NCBI GenBank assembly: GCA_021464245.1
Contig: JADCRB010000040.1
Location: 1-64,000 of the forward strand
DNA length: 64,000 nucleotides
Reading direction: 5' to 3'
Origin: Carallia brachiata
Taxonomy: Eukaryota > Streptophyta > Magnoliopsida > Malpighiales > Rhizophoraceae
Under the pieces are notes generated by a model. It made no database searches and was not told the origin of the DNA. It saw only the letters and a list, made by a program, of their open reading frames with translations. Below are positions 11,386 to 24,000 of the stretch, piece by piece (position 1 is the stretch's first letter; every line of letters starts with the position of its first letter). The translations under genes and the position numbers were made by a program.

Positions 11386-12371
11386 GCTAGCAATCTACTA
11401 TCAACTCTTACACAACTATTGTATCCGGATTGTCATTAATGAAAGGAATCTTTATTTTCATGTCAAAAAAAAAAAAAAACAAGCAAGCGTGCAATCGTCG
11501 ACAAGAAACAATTGTGAAACGTCATCTAAGTTTTCCAAATTTTCCAAATAATAGAGAGGAGAGAGTCGGAGGGTGTGAGAGAGAGAGCGAGAGGGATTTT
11601 TCAAATTGTACATGTCTTGAGTTTTTAATTTGCAAAATGTTTTATTCTTTCAAAAATTGCTATATTTTATGAATTTGAATTTATTAAAATTTAATATATG
11701 ATCATATACAAGACTCTTAAAAATTTCAATTTTTTGGTGGAACAATTTTTTAATATGCTATTAAAATTTTATGATTAATTTTTTTTGTATCCAAACTACG
11801 TTACTTTTAGTTTCTATATTTGATAGGCTTGTTTTTTAGTGACACTTATAGTTCAATGAACTTTTTATAGGTATGGTCGGTATAACGGATTCGTCTATCG
11901 TTCGTACTTTCATGTGACAACTACGTTACTTTTATTTTTCATATTTGATAGATTTGTTTTTTATTTATACTTACGGTTCAATAAACTTTTTATGGGTATC
12001 ATAGTTCATTCATACTTTCATGCTAACAAACTTTTATGTGGCAAAATGTATTAAAATTAAATATATAATCTGTATTTTGAGTTTTTTAATAATTTAAATT
12101 CTTAAGTGTAACGATTAGTTTTTTTTTGACAAAATTCTTATTAGGTATCATCTGCAATCTGAGTATAAAGATTTGACGAAAAGTAAGTAACTGGACCCAT
12201 TTAAAGCTTAATGGTGAGAGGCTTCAATTATTTATTTATTTTTTAAAAAATGAGTTCGGATCACAAAAAGTGTTAAAAAGAAATTTGACATCTTCTTATT
12301 CGAGGAAAGAAATTTGAGACATCAACGGCGATGGGCACATGGAGCTTCTCTATTAGCATGCATAAAATAAA

Positions 12372-12968
12372 GGGTTATTATAAAAAAAAAAATAGCACAA
12401 TTTTTATATTTTTTATAAATTTAGTATCACTTTTAAAAATTAATAAATTTAATACAATTTAATTATTTTCTTACAAATTTAGCACAACCTTTAATAATTA
12501 ATAAATTTAGTATAATTTAATTATTTTTTAATAAATTTAACACATTATCAGTTAAAAATAATTAAATATCTAATATGCATATATGTAAATATGACATTTT
12601 GGCGTTTTAAACTGTACTAAATTTTGACATTTAATTATTTTTTAACAAATTTAACATACTGTCAGTTACAAATAATCAAATTTTCAGTATGCACATATGC
12701 ACATATGACATTTGAGAGTTTTAACTTTACTATATTTAAACGTAAATATGTGATATCTATATACTAAGAGATTCAGTTATTTTTAACTAATTATTTTTAA
12801 CTGACAGTGTGATAGATTTGTTAAAAAATAATTGAAATACGTTAAATTTGTTAATTGTTAAAAGTTGTGCTAGATTTGTAAGAAAATAATTAAACGGTAC
12901 TAAAATAAAGGTGATACTAAATTTGTGAAAAAAAAACATAAGGTGGTGCTATTTTTTGATAATAACCC
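12372..12968. mobile_element. Mutator-type MITE with 9-bp TSD
   Basis: A 597-bp element begins GGGTTATTAT and ends ATAATAACCC, with the inverted repeat extending into AAAAAAATAGCAC / GTGCTATTTTTT. The 9-bp sequence TAAAATAAA is repeated exactly on both sides (12363-12371 and 12969-12977), and copy A of the duplicated block has the uninterrupted site near 1441-1452. A 9-bp duplication is characteristic of Mutator-like elements. The interior is AT-rich and non-coding. Confidence 0.88.
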
Positions 12969-12994
12969 TAAAATAAACGTCGTTGAACTTTAGG

Positions 12995-13828
12995 ATGAGG
13001 ATGTTCGTAAGTTAGATTGAGTGAATTTGGAAGTATGTCTACATTCAATCTATTAATAGTGAATTGGATAATTTTCCATCCACATCTAATTCGTCATACA
13101 ACCAAATCCAGTGAATTGAATTCGATCGATTTTAACAGATTACATATAATAAAAAAATTATAATTTTCTCTAATTTTCAATCATCATCAATTATCAAATT
13201 TATAAATATTTCAATAAGATAATATACTTACGTCATCATCGAGCCATAAGTCTTAAACCCAACACATGGTCGAAAAATTGCACCAATCTCTTCTAATCTA
13301 AAATGCAACCTGCACAAATCAAACAAACAGTAGAAAATTTTGATTAAGATAAACTAATCAATGACACTACCACCAGTTTTTGTATATATAATGGAGCTTT
13401 TTTTAGCTATTGAATTATTAGAATTCGATGATTGCCTTGTAGGCTTGTACTGCCACATTATTGAACTAGAGTCAAAAAAAGTTAATTTGTTGGAATATAT
13501 ATATATATATCCCGAAAATGAGAAGACTGTGAAAACAAAGGCACTTTCTTAGAAGAAAAATTAAATTTTTAGACCAGAGAGAACCATGAAAAATTAGAAA
13601 AGGTAGACCATATAAAAGCTCTGAAATTGTATTTTTTAATATATATATTAAAAGGGATAGATTGAGTGAGATTAGGTGAGTTAAAACTCTTAATCTATAT
13701 TTAATCTGTCTTAGGTAGATTTTAAAATTTTAAAATTATAATTAATTCAGTCTTTTGTAATTTTAGCGGATATAATTTCATTGAATTAATTGAATTGAGA
13801 TGAATTGATTAATTTTTGAATAACTTTT
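12995..13828. mobile_element. hAT-like non-autonomous element
   Basis: This insertion, relative to copy A, separates the parts of one host sequence (ctttagg / aagggtctgg). Its left end (gaggatgttcgtaag...gaatttggaagtatgtctac) matches the complement of the right end of the element at 36843-37726, and its right end (aatttttgaataac) matches the complement of that element's left end. The flanking duplication is imperfect. The open frame 13361-13552 inside has no recognisable domain. Confidence 0.6.
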
Positions 13829-14145
13829 TTTTTAAGGGTCTGGCATTACAGCAATTTCAACTGCACCGTTTGGTCAACGAGACTAATTGCTTGCTTAGTG
13901 TATCTAATGGTCGAAGCACCCGGAAGAAACTGGAAACTGGCCATTTTCCATCCTATGGCTCGCCTTTGGAAAAGAGTTTGGGTACGGACTTCGAGAATCA
14001 GTTGTCCGAATTTTTGATGGCCTTGTCAGCGAAAAATTCTCGTGGAAGAGACAAAACAATTGAATGGGCTAAACAATGCTTTTCTAGTTAATTAGGAGAA
14101 AAAAAGGCTGACGTACATCAATATCCTGAAAGATTTCGAATGCCT

Positions 14146-15125
14146 TTGTTAAACATATTAAATAATATAATATAAGATAATATAAATTAATATAATATGA
14201 GATAAGTTAAATTATTAATTTATATTATATTTAGATAATATTAAATAATATAAAATAATTATCTTATCTAATATTTGGATGATATAAAATAAAATAGTAT
14301 GATATATCAAAATAACTTTTTTATTTTTAAAAATAATTAACTTACATTTACTATTAATTTAATACTTTTATTAAAAAATAATTAAAATTAAGCAATAAAA
14401 TTAATATTTATTTACATATTATTGTCCATTAGTTTATAAAATTTTAATTTTATATAAAAATATTTTTTAAAATTAAGCATTAATTTTTTTATACAAATAA
14501 ATTTCAAGATATTAAAAAAAGATTAACATTTTTTTATTTTTTTGAGGAAACAAGTTAAATAAATTTTAAGATATAAAATTTCAAATTTATATAAAAGAAA
14601 ACAAAGGAATGGGAGAGAGAGAGAGAGAGAGAGAGTAAGGAGAGAGAAAGGAAGGAGGAGGGAGGACAGAGAAAGGAAGGGCTGAAGGAGGAGAGAGGGA
14701 GGAGGGAGGAGAGAGAAAGGGAAGAGAGAGAGAGGAGGGAGGAGAAAGAAAGGAAAGAGATAGAAGAGGAGTGAGAGAGAAAGAGAGGAGAGAGAAAGGG
14801 AGGAGAGAGAAGAAAGAGGAGAGAGAAGAAAGAGGAGAGAGAAATAATTTTTTTAATTTTATATTAATTTTTTAAAAATATCTAAAATTTATTTTAATTA
14901 AAAGGATATTTTAATAAATATATAATTTATCAACAATAACTCATGAGGTGTGATAGATTAGTCCATGAGGATAAAAGGAATAATACTATCTTATATTTTT
15001 TGAATAATAAATTTATGCTAGTTTATCCTATACATATTTTATTGAGTAATTAAATATAAGTTAAAGTGAGATAATTAGTCTCTAAGTTATACTATCCTAA
15101 CTTATCTTATGAACCAAACCCACCC
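14146..15125. mobile_element. AT-rich insertion (MITE-like) in copy B
   Basis: This sequence is absent from copy A between gatttc and aaatcaaacgct-like sequence. Both ends carry related motifs when one is inverted: the left has agataagttaaatta and ttagataatatt, and the right end inverted reads ggtttggttcataagataagttagg. This suggests degraded terminal inverted repeats. It contains a long GA-rich tract (14611-14844). Exact ends are uncertain. Confidence 0.45.
14611..14844 (+). repeat. GA-rich low-complexity tract
   Basis: About 230 bases are almost purely A and G, with (GA)n and GGAGGGAGGAGAGA-type units. It is a polypurine microsatellite inside the AT-rich insertion. Confidence 0.9.
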
Positions 15126-15649
15126 TTCAAATCAAACGCTAGAAGATGGTTGCTTTCAGGGTAGTATGACCGCAAAGGTTGATAGTCTTCATTCAAACCT
15201 GGTGACTAACCATGAGATTTGAGTGAAGATCACTTGATCTAATCATGTCATTAAGTTACTTTCTTATGTAAAACGTGTGTTTTAGGATGCAGTTTTTGTC
15301 CTAAACTGGTACCCTAACCATTTGGGTAGTCTATGACGCAGTTTTTGATTATAGGGTTTTTGTTCAATATCACATGTTCTAGATGGGTGATGTGTAATAA
15401 AACGAGTATTAGCGAATAATTGCAATCCAAAGGATTAACCATATTGTTTAGAGGGGCAATGGGATTAAAAACCATGCTGAACTTTTTGGCAGAGGAATTT
15501 TTTGCTTTTTTTTTAATTGGAGAAAAACAAACCCAAAAGAGGGTTTTTTGGGCCAGTATTGGGCCACCAAATACGCCCAAAAGCCCAATCTTTTTGGGAT
15601 TTTAAAAGCCCAATCCAATTTGAGAGAATCCTTAACACAATATTTGGGA

Positions 15650-16013
15650 ACAAAAATAGGCGGAGATAAATGTGAGAGTAATCAAAATGAGAAGAATGAA
15701 TGTTGGGATAAAAAAAATATATTTTATATTTTTGGATTTGAAAGAGTGTGATGTAAGAAAAAAAAGTTAAAGATATTTTATTTTATAATGAGTAGAAAGT
15801 AAGAATAAGAAAAATAATATGTATTATAATATAAATTTAATCCCTAAAAATAATTAAGAAATAAAATTAAGGACAAAAACGTAAATTTAACTAAAAAGGA
15901 AAGGCGGCTGGCCAATTTCCATTCCCTTAGCTTTGCAAACAACCATTCATCCCTCATTCCACTATAATTCCATTCCACTTGAAGGGATTCTTTGCTCCCA
16001 AGCACGCTACAAA
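15650..16013. mobile_element. MITE-like insertion in copy B
   Basis: This insertion is absent from copy A, where caatttgag runs on to cctcatcaaaaaca. The left end (ttgggaacaaaaat) and the inverted right end (ttgggagcaaagaat) match as terminal inverted repeats. It is AT-rich and non-coding. The target duplication is not clear. Confidence 0.5.
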
Positions 16014-16051
16014 TGGACTTCGTTGGACCTCATCAAAGACAATGGAAAAGT

Positions 16052-16251
16052 ATACAAGAGTGAGTTTAGTAGTTAATGATTTGAATTTTGATACACTTTA
16101 TCTTGATTTTAAAATTTCACTGCCTATAGTTAGAGTCCCTTACTAATGAGTGTTATGTAAATTCTACTGTGAATCCTAAGTGATTTATAAGTGCCTTGAG
16201 TTGAAACACTCCTCTTACCCCTAAACTTTCTTTGACAAAAAAAAAAAAAAA
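16052..16251 (+). mobile_element. SINE-like element (copy B)
   Basis: This is the counterpart of the element at 2272-2460, with a tRNA-like head (gtttagtagttaatgatttg; gattttaaaatttc) and a 15-base A tail at 16237-16251. GGAAAA occurs before the head and after the tail, a possible short target duplication. Confidence 0.45.
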
Positions 16252-17549
16252 GGAAAAAGGAAACTCTTATGGTGAATAAAGAGACCTTGAGCAGTTTCTT
16301 AAATAAACAAAAAAAAAAAAAAAAAAAAGACCTTGAGCACTGATCATAACTGTGAACGAAGTACAAAGAGAATTTTGGGAAATTGATACGATTTTTTATC
16401 ATTCACGTGAGTTTAAATAGATTTTGCCTGTAATAATTAATTCCAATACTGATTTGAACTCTTTTTGCATGCCCACACATTGTACTGCACTCCAATAATA
16501 ATCTGTAGTCGTTATAGTTTGCCTTGGAACATTTAATTGATCTAACCCAGCTCTCCGCCGTTGCTCTTTGCGGCGCACTGGCACATGAACAAATGCGTTA
16601 CTATTTGTGCACCGACCATTAGATTGACGGAATTTAATTAATTATTGATAGTGAACAATACCAAACTAAGTCATTGGCATATATATATATATATAACTAG
16701 TTTTGTCGTCTGTGCTACACGCACATATTCTTATGTTATTATTTTGCATTGAGAAATTCATTCTATAAAAAATATGTATAAGATATTGGGTAGTTTGCAA
16801 TCAAATGTTATTTGTCAATGTCAAACAATTTTTACATAATTCTTATAACACTTTGTTCTCTTAGTAGATGATATTCAACAAAAAGGCCAAAAAGTGAATG
16901 TAGGATTGTGCTTATAAGTTCCAACAAAGGATCAATGATTATGAACATATGAAGTCCATAATATGACCTAATAAAATACTCCAACATACATTAGTGACAA
17001 CAATGAAACAGATAGAGTAAACATTGAATTAGCCAAAACAAACAAGGATAAAAGCTTTGTTACCAATTTTTAATTCAATCGTTTGATAAAAAAATCTTTT
17101 GTACTGACTAATTTCAAAAATAACAAAAGTGTTTAAGAAATACATGCCAAGAAAAACTGAGTCTGTCACATCGAGATTGAGCTCTCAGTGCTAGGAGCCA
17201 TGACTAAAACAATTTTCTTCAAATTCGATTCTTGCGTGCAGGAATGAGAAATGGTGTTAATGGTGAACAAACATTTAGCTCTTCTTGAAAAGCCTAAAAT
17301 CAACTCGATTTTTGTAAGTAATTGTTGTTCTTCAAGTCCAAGGATGGAATCTCACACTTAACGCATCTCTAAAATTGTTTTTCTGAAAGCTTAAAGATAG
17401 AATTCCATATGCTATGCAGGCATATCATAGAGTTTTATGAAGCGTTATGAATAGTGTTAAGATTGTCCCTTCACCCATCATAAGGTGAGTTCAAAGAGCA
17501 ATTATGAAAAATATTAAGATATCTTCTATATCTTAGATCCTCGAAGTGA
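16252..17549. other. gene-free stretch
   Basis: No coding region is supported. There is an A run near 16311-16328 and a TA microsatellite at about 16679-16695. The rest is AT-rich sequence without recognisable motif. Confidence 0.5.
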
Positions 17550-17559
17550 TATGACACAC

Positions 17560-20360
17560 CAGATGAAACATACCAGGTCCTCTCCCTGCCATCCCTCCTC
17601 CCCACCCCTTCCCTTCCTCAGGTAGTACCTAATCCATCCCCTTCAGCCATCCTTCACCCTTCTTCACAGGTTAACCTGAAATCTCATCCTCCAAGGTCCC
17701 TTGTCACCAAACACTCTCCTTGCACCATTGAGTCCTCTGTTTATGTTGAAAACCTCCCTGATAACTGGGATACCCAAGCTCTTTTTAATCTTTTCTCCCA
17801 GTATGCTAGAATCTCTGATGTTTATTTTCCTGCTAAGCAAAATAAACGGGGACTGAGATTTGGATTTGCTAGAGTGAGTACTAGCCAAGCTACTTCTACC
17901 TCAATAGCCAACCTTGGTACAATTTCTATTGGTCGTTACCCTTTGAGAATGAATATTGCAAAATATATTCGTGGATCAAAAGCTCCAATAGTTTATCCTA
18001 ATGCGAAGAATCCTCCCTCCACATTGGTCAAACCCAAAATATTGAAGCCCTCCATCAGAGATAATAGGTCATATGCTGAGGTAGTGCACAACTCTTCTTC
18101 CATTCATCGTCCTAAATCTTGCCTAGCTGTTTTTTCTGTACCCTTCAATGCCCCTTCGAGTCCTGCTCCTGTCAGCTCCTCTCTCGACTTGGTCTTTGAT
18201 GATATTCCACCAACTCCTTCTTGGTTACAAAAAAGCATGGTTGGCGTTCTACGTAAACCGGAGTTAGTCACAAAGTTGCATTAACTCAAAGCTGCAGAGG
18301 GAATATTCGGGTGTCAGATAAGGTCTCTTGGAGGACAATTTATTTTGTTGTCTTTTACTGATGACAAATCAAAGGAATCTTTCCCTGGCAATGGCTCTGA
18401 TTGGCTTAATGGCTAGTTTTCTAAAATCGAAAGTTGGGAGGCTATAGATGCTGCTGTCGAAAGATTTACGTGGATTAGACGTTAGGGGGTTCCTCTTTAG
18501 GTTTGGAGCGTGTCTTTCTTCTCAACTCTTGTGAGTCAGTTTGGCTCATTTATTGCACTAGATGACAATACTGTGGAGATGAACTAAGTTGATGGAACAA
18601 GAGTTTTAATCTCTACATCGTTGGCTGGTCTCATTTTTAACCATTTGCGAGTCAAAATTGAGAATCATGTGTGCATTGTCTCTGTCACAAAAGAACTAGA
18701 CGATACCTCTATCATTTGCAATTGTCCTGTTGGTTTGGGATGCAATATCTCTAGTTTTGTTGACTCTTCTAGTGACTCTTCTTCTTCCCCCTTTGTTTTT
18801 CCTCTGGTGGGGGTTGATCCTCCAGTGATGTTCTTTGCAAACTGTGTCGCCGAATCTACTTCTTTCCCTTTTGACTGCGACGCTCTGGTTCCCAAGGAAC
18901 ATTTGTTAACCTCATGCCGAATAAAATCTCCCATTCAATACTCTTCTTACCCGTTGGTCTCCACTCCTTCTTAGGAAACTCACATTAGTAACCCTCATAG
19001 CCCAAACAATATTAAGCTCTCTCATTCTAGGCCTTTCACTATTCGTCCTTCTAATAATACCCTTGAGTTGGACCCTATTATTTCTTCTTTCCTTCCTCTT
19101 GGCCTATTACTCTCCAAAGACCCTACTCCTAGCCTGTTACCTTTTGACCTTGCCTTTATTTCTTAAAAGCACAGAACCTTAAGGAGTTGTAAGAAGAAAA
19201 AGGTGGCCTCAGTTAACAGTATTTTGAGAAAGTTTATCTTTGACAAGCCAAAAGGAAAAGGAAAATTAAAGGAAAAGGAAAATTGAAGCCTATGCCTACA
19301 CATTCTTCCTCTCCCATTATTAGTGAAGAGGGCACAGACTTCTCTATTTTGGATAGTGTAACGGGTACAAATCTCGAGCCTGCAACAGTTAAACTCGAAA
19401 ATATAAACTACAAATTACAAATAAAAATTTAAAATAAAAAAAAATTTACGTGGAGTCGATCTTCTTAAATCTTCCGATTAGTGTTCCTTGGTGACTCCGT
19501 TAAGGGCTGCACGAACTTGATCTTGATAGAAATAATTTTCACAACTTTATCTTTAACTGGGTAGACTGAAACTGTAAACGTTTAGACTACGGTTAAGAAC
19601 CGCAGAGATCTGATCTGACTCGATCTGGCTTGATTTCACTGAAAATCGAAGGGACTTGTTCTCGGATAAGGTGTTTGGACTTTTCCTTGATTTCAACCGG
19701 ATTTGTAATATTTTGATATTTTTATATTTACATTCTCACAAATCCACATCTATAGCGATCGGAGAATATAAACGTAAAAATAAATTTAGAAATGGATACA
19801 GCAAATTTTTGGGAGTTTATACCTGAAATATATCTAAAAAAGGAGGTAGGAGAGTATACTACAGAGTAAAAACACGTAGGAAAACGAGAAATTTTCTTGA
19901 GAGATTTTCAAAATTTTCTTTTTCCCTAAAATACTATGTATTTTTCTGTTTATAAATTTGCTGAATGAATCCATGAACTGGGGGAGGAGGGCCTATTTAT
20001 AGGCCTCTAGAGGGACTGTGTCACCAACCATTTGGTTGGTGGCCTTAGATTGGCGGCTGCCAACCTTGATTTCAAGGTTGGTAGCTACTGACCCTATATA
20101 TATATATACACGTTTACAGATAGCAACTTCCATTAGAGAAACAAGATAATCTCAGCAACTCTTGAAGCTCATCACACATCTTCTGATGATATTCTATTGA
20201 GGCATGAAGAGGTGATAGCCACTTGGAGAATTGGACAAAAGCTTGGGCTTACCTTCAAAGGAAACACATCTCATTTGATCACCCAATTGGAGGACTTAGA
20301 TAAAGCGAAAGAAGCCCAACAGAAATTACAATTAGAAAAGAGGAATACGACTAATCCTTA
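17560..20360 (+). pseudogene. LINE ORF1 with RNA recognition motif
   Basis: An open frame runs from about 17560 to 18284 and continues in fragments. It holds an RRM: SSVYVENLPDNWDTQALFNL (RNP2 VYVENL, near 17731) and GLRFGFARV (RNP1 RFGFARV, near 17851). This is the N-terminal domain of one class of plant LINE ORF1 proteins, which bind element RNA. A serine/proline-rich middle follows. After an in-frame stop at 18282 and others, the last part (20119-20360) reads EEVIATWRIGQKLGLTF and ends before ORF2. The solo LTR at 19357-20118 lies inside it; removing the LTR and one target copy rejoins the frame context. Confidence 0.75.
19357..20118 (-). mobile_element. Solo LTR of the Tat-lineage Gypsy family
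   Basis: The 762 bases read TGTAACGGG...GTTTACA on the plus strand and match both LTRs of the Gypsy element at 51020-60300 along their length. Shared stretches include gggctgcacga, ctgatctgac/ctgagc, gaaattttcttgagagattttcaaaattttc and gcctatttatag. GATAG is duplicated exactly at 19352-19356 and 20119-20123, so it arose by recombination between LTRs of a full insertion. The tatttata at 19994-20001 is a TATA box read on the minus strand. Confidence 0.93.
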
Positions 20361-20910
20361 GGTTGTATTCACTCTTTTCTCTAGTGTATTTAGTTTAAAT
20401 GATCAATTTTCTCTTTTGGAATGTGCGTGCTCTTGCTGGGGGGTGTAAAAAGAGGGCAGTCCATGATCCAGTCAAAGGTAGGAGTATGGGTTGTGTTTTC
20501 TACAAGAAACGAAGATGCTAGATGTCTCAGAAAAGCACATCAAAGCCATTTGGGGTTCCAATTTGTGTAAATGGACTTATGTTGGCGCTTTGGGCAACTC
20601 TGGAGAAATTATTTCTATATGGGATCCAACTCAATTTAAGACTTCCGAAATTTATAAAGGTCCTTGATGAATTGTAGTCAAGGGTACCTTCCTTAGCTCT
20701 TCATTAGATTGTACTATGGTCAATGTTTATAGACATAATGATGATACTAGTCGTAGAGTCTTGTGGTCTAAGCTTTTGGATCTAAGGTCCTTAGTAAATG
20801 GCTTATTTTTTATTTGGGGTGACTTCAATACTACACTAGTGCCTGGTGAGCGTTCTTTTTGTGATGGTCGTTTCTCTGTAGGTATGAAAGACTTTGTTGA
20901 ATTTTTGGAT

Positions 20911-21017
20911 AAGGAAACAGAAATATAGAAAAAGAGTCTTAACCCTAGAAGGTAGACTCATATCTATTTATATTAAAACAATAAGAAACATAGAAAAGAC
21001 ACTTATACCTTTTAACA
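20911..21017 (-). repeat. Copia LTR (3' in element orientation)
   Basis: This 107-bp LTR ends TTTTAACA before the interior (ctccgcctcaag). Its first four to five bases appear deleted compared with the partner LTR. The segment cctcaagttggagcat next to it holds the purine tract on the minus strand. Confidence 0.88.
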
Positions 21018-21024
21018 CTCCGCC

Positions 21025-24000
21025 TCAAGTTGGAGCATATATATCATATGTTCTCAGCTTGTTACAAATGTAACTAACCCGTGAACTACCCAGAGGTTTG
21101 GTAAATAAATCCGCTAATTGATCTTCTGACTTTACATCCTTTGTCTCAACAATCTTCTGCAAAAGTTTCTCTCGAACAAAATGACAATCAACTTCAATGT
21201 GCTTCGTTCTCTCATGAAAAAATGGATTGGAAGCAATATGAATAGCAGCTTGGTTGTCACATATCAAATCCATAGGTTGTGAATGGTCAATTCCAAGTTC
21301 ATGCAGCAGACTCTTCATCCAGATTAACTCACAAGTAGCATGGGCCATAGCTCTGTATTCAGATTCTGCACTAGATCTGGCAACAACAGTTTGTTTCTTA
21401 CTCTTCCAAGAAACCAAATTACCTCCCATAAAGATACAATATCCTGTAGTCGACCTTCTATCAGATGGCGATCCTGCCCAATCAGCATCACAATAACCTT
21501 CAATTTGAGTATGACCATAACTTTGGTACAATAAACCTCGACCTGGAGCTCCCTTAAGATATCTCAAAATACGTATCACAGCTTCCCAATGACTTGTTCT
21601 GGGAGCATCTAGAAACTGACTTACCACACTCACTGCAAAGGAAATATCAGGCCTTGTGACAACAAGATAGTTTAGCTTGCCAACCAATCTTCTGTACCTT
21701 CCTGCATCCTCAAACAACTGCCCTTCATCACGACAAAGCTTGATATTCGGGTCCATAGGACTGTCAATGGGTTTAGAGCCCAACATACCAGTCTCACTCA
21801 ATAAGTCCATAACATATTTTCTTTGAGACAGGGAAATGCCATGGCGTGATCTAGCCACTTCAATCCCTAGAAAATATCTCAACAGTCCCAAATCTTTAGT
21901 TTGGAATTTAGTCTGTAAAAGGCTTTTAGTTGCTGAATTCCCTTAGAGTCATCACCTGTAATCACAATATCATCCACATAGACAATCAATAGTATTTTAC
22001 CTGCAGTAGAATGCCGGTAAAAAACTGTATGCTCAACTCCACATCTTTGAAGACCAAATTCCATCACGACGTTGCTAAATCTACCAAACCATGCACGAGG
22101 AGACTGTTTCAAACCATAGAGGGACTTTTTCAATCGACAAACTAACTCAGACTCCCCCTGAGCAACAAACCCAAGAGGTTGCTCCATATAAACTTCCTCA
22201 TCAAGATCACCATGTAAGAAAGCATTTTTTTTATGTCTAATTGATGCAAAGGCCAATTATAGATAGCAGCCAATGAAAGAAAAATTCTTACAGAGGCAAG
22301 CTTAGCCACAGGAGAGAATGTTTCTAAATAGTCGAGACCAGGTATTTGAGTGTATCATTTAGCCACCAAACGAGCCTTCAACCGTTCAACTGAGCCATCT
22401 GGATAAACTTTCACAGTATACACCCAACGACAGCCAACAACAGATTTATTAGGAAAAAGAGGAACAAGTTCCCATGTATCATTTTGTTGTAATGCAACCA
22501 TCTCTTCTTCCATTGCTCTCCTCCATCCAAATTGGCATAAAGCCTCAGGGACAGACTTGGGTATATCAATAGAAGATAAAGTAGTAACAAAAGCATGATA
22601 TGAAGGAGAAATGTGAGCAAATGAGACATAATTAGAGATAGGATGAGTAATGCATTGTCTAGTACCTTTTCTAAGGCCAATAGGTAGATCAGACTCAGCA
22701 TCAGAGGAGAGTGTAGGAGCTGGATTTGTAGACAAATGGTCGACTGGCAGAGCACTAGAGTCAACAGGCAGTTGTATCTTGTGACGGGTATACACTTATA
22801 AATTAGGACCAGACAAACGATCTGATAAATTATTTAGGGGTAGAGATGCAGTCAGAGGTATATCCATAGAAATAGGAGAAGGAAGGGTCGGAGATTGAAA
22901 AATTTCATTCGTAAATGATGGGTCGAATAATAAGGTGTAGATTCAAAAAAAGTCACATCTGCACATGTAAGGAATTTGTGTAACAAAGGATTGTAACAAC
23001 GATAACCCTTTTGTGTTCGAGAATAGCCTAAAAATATGCACTTAACAGCACGAGGACTCAACTTGTCAACTCCTGGACGAAGTTGGTGAACAAAACACAC
23101 ACATCCAAATATACGTGGTGGCAATGGATACAAACATTCATGAGGAAATAAAACACTATGAGGTGATTGGTTATCAAGCACAGATGATGGCTGACGATTA
23201 ACTAAAAAACAAGCTGTGAGAACAGCATCACTCCAAAATGATTTGGGAACATTCATGTGTATCAAGAGGGTTCGAGCTACTTCTATGAGATGCCTATTCT
23301 TTCTTTCGGCTACCCCATTCTGTTGTGGTGTATGAACACAAGATGATTGGTGAATAATACCAGAAGTAGTCATGAAATCTTTAAAGGGGTTGGAAAAATA
23401 TTCAGTAGCATTGTCACTTCGAAGTATGCGAACCTGTAAATCAAATTGGGTTTTAACCTCAGCACAAAAGGCACGAAAGATAGAGAATAATTCAGACCGA
23501 TCTTTCATTAGATAAAGCCATGTAACTCTTGAATAATCGTCTATAAAAGTAACAAAATATCGAAAACCCAACTTAGAGTTGACACGACTAGGACCCCAAA
23601 CATCTGAATGAACTAACATAAAAGGACATGATACCCGTTTATTAACCTGAGAAGGAAAAAAAATGAGCTGATGCTTGCCTAACTGACATGACTCACAATC
23701 TAATGACTTAACATGACATAAACTAGGAACTAAAATCTTTAAGGACTCCAAAAAGGGATGACCAAGACGACAATGAATTTGGAGAGGTGAAGCAACAACT
23801 GTGCAGGCAATTGTTGATGGAGAAGGATCAAAATAGAAAACGCCATTCGACTCGTGTCCTCCACCAATCGTCTTCTTTGTCTTCAAATCCTGGATAACAA
23901 CAGAATCAGGGTAGAAGGAGACACAACAATTTAAATTTTTGGTGAGTTTACTAACAGACATAAGGTTAAATGGAAAAGAAGGAATATAAAAAGTAAATGA

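Larger units (their letters stand above)
4380..11479 (+). mobile_element. LINE (plant L1-type), degenerate, interrupted by a TRIM
   Basis: This is a non-LTR retrotransposon on the plus strand, about 5.7 kb once the 1.4-kb TRIM at 5189-6580 is discounted. It has an ORF1 with a DUF4283-like region and a zinc-knuckle remnant, then an ORF2 with endonuclease, reverse transcriptase, zf-RVT and RNase H parts in the usual plant L1 order. It ends in a 15-base A run at 11465-11479. All frames are broken. The 5' boundary is approximate. Immediately after the A run the right-hand copy of the duplicated block begins. Confidence 0.85.
11480..16251 (+). repeat. Duplicated block, right copy (copy B), expanded by insertions
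   Basis: This is the second copy of the block at 668-2460, starting directly after the LINE poly(A) tail and ending in the same SINE-like element. It is about 4.8 kb because of insertions absent from copy A: a Mutator-type MITE (12372-12968), a hAT-like element (about 12995-13828), an AT-rich element with a GA tract (about 14146-15125) and a further MITE (about 15650-16013). Copy A gives the empty site for each. The segment 13816-14091 is open but copy A has stops there, so it is not considered a gene. Confidence 0.8.

Noticed and set aside
13816..14091. 91-codon plus-strand frame in the right duplicated copy
   Set aside because: The equivalent segment in the left copy has stops and shifts, and no motif is seen.
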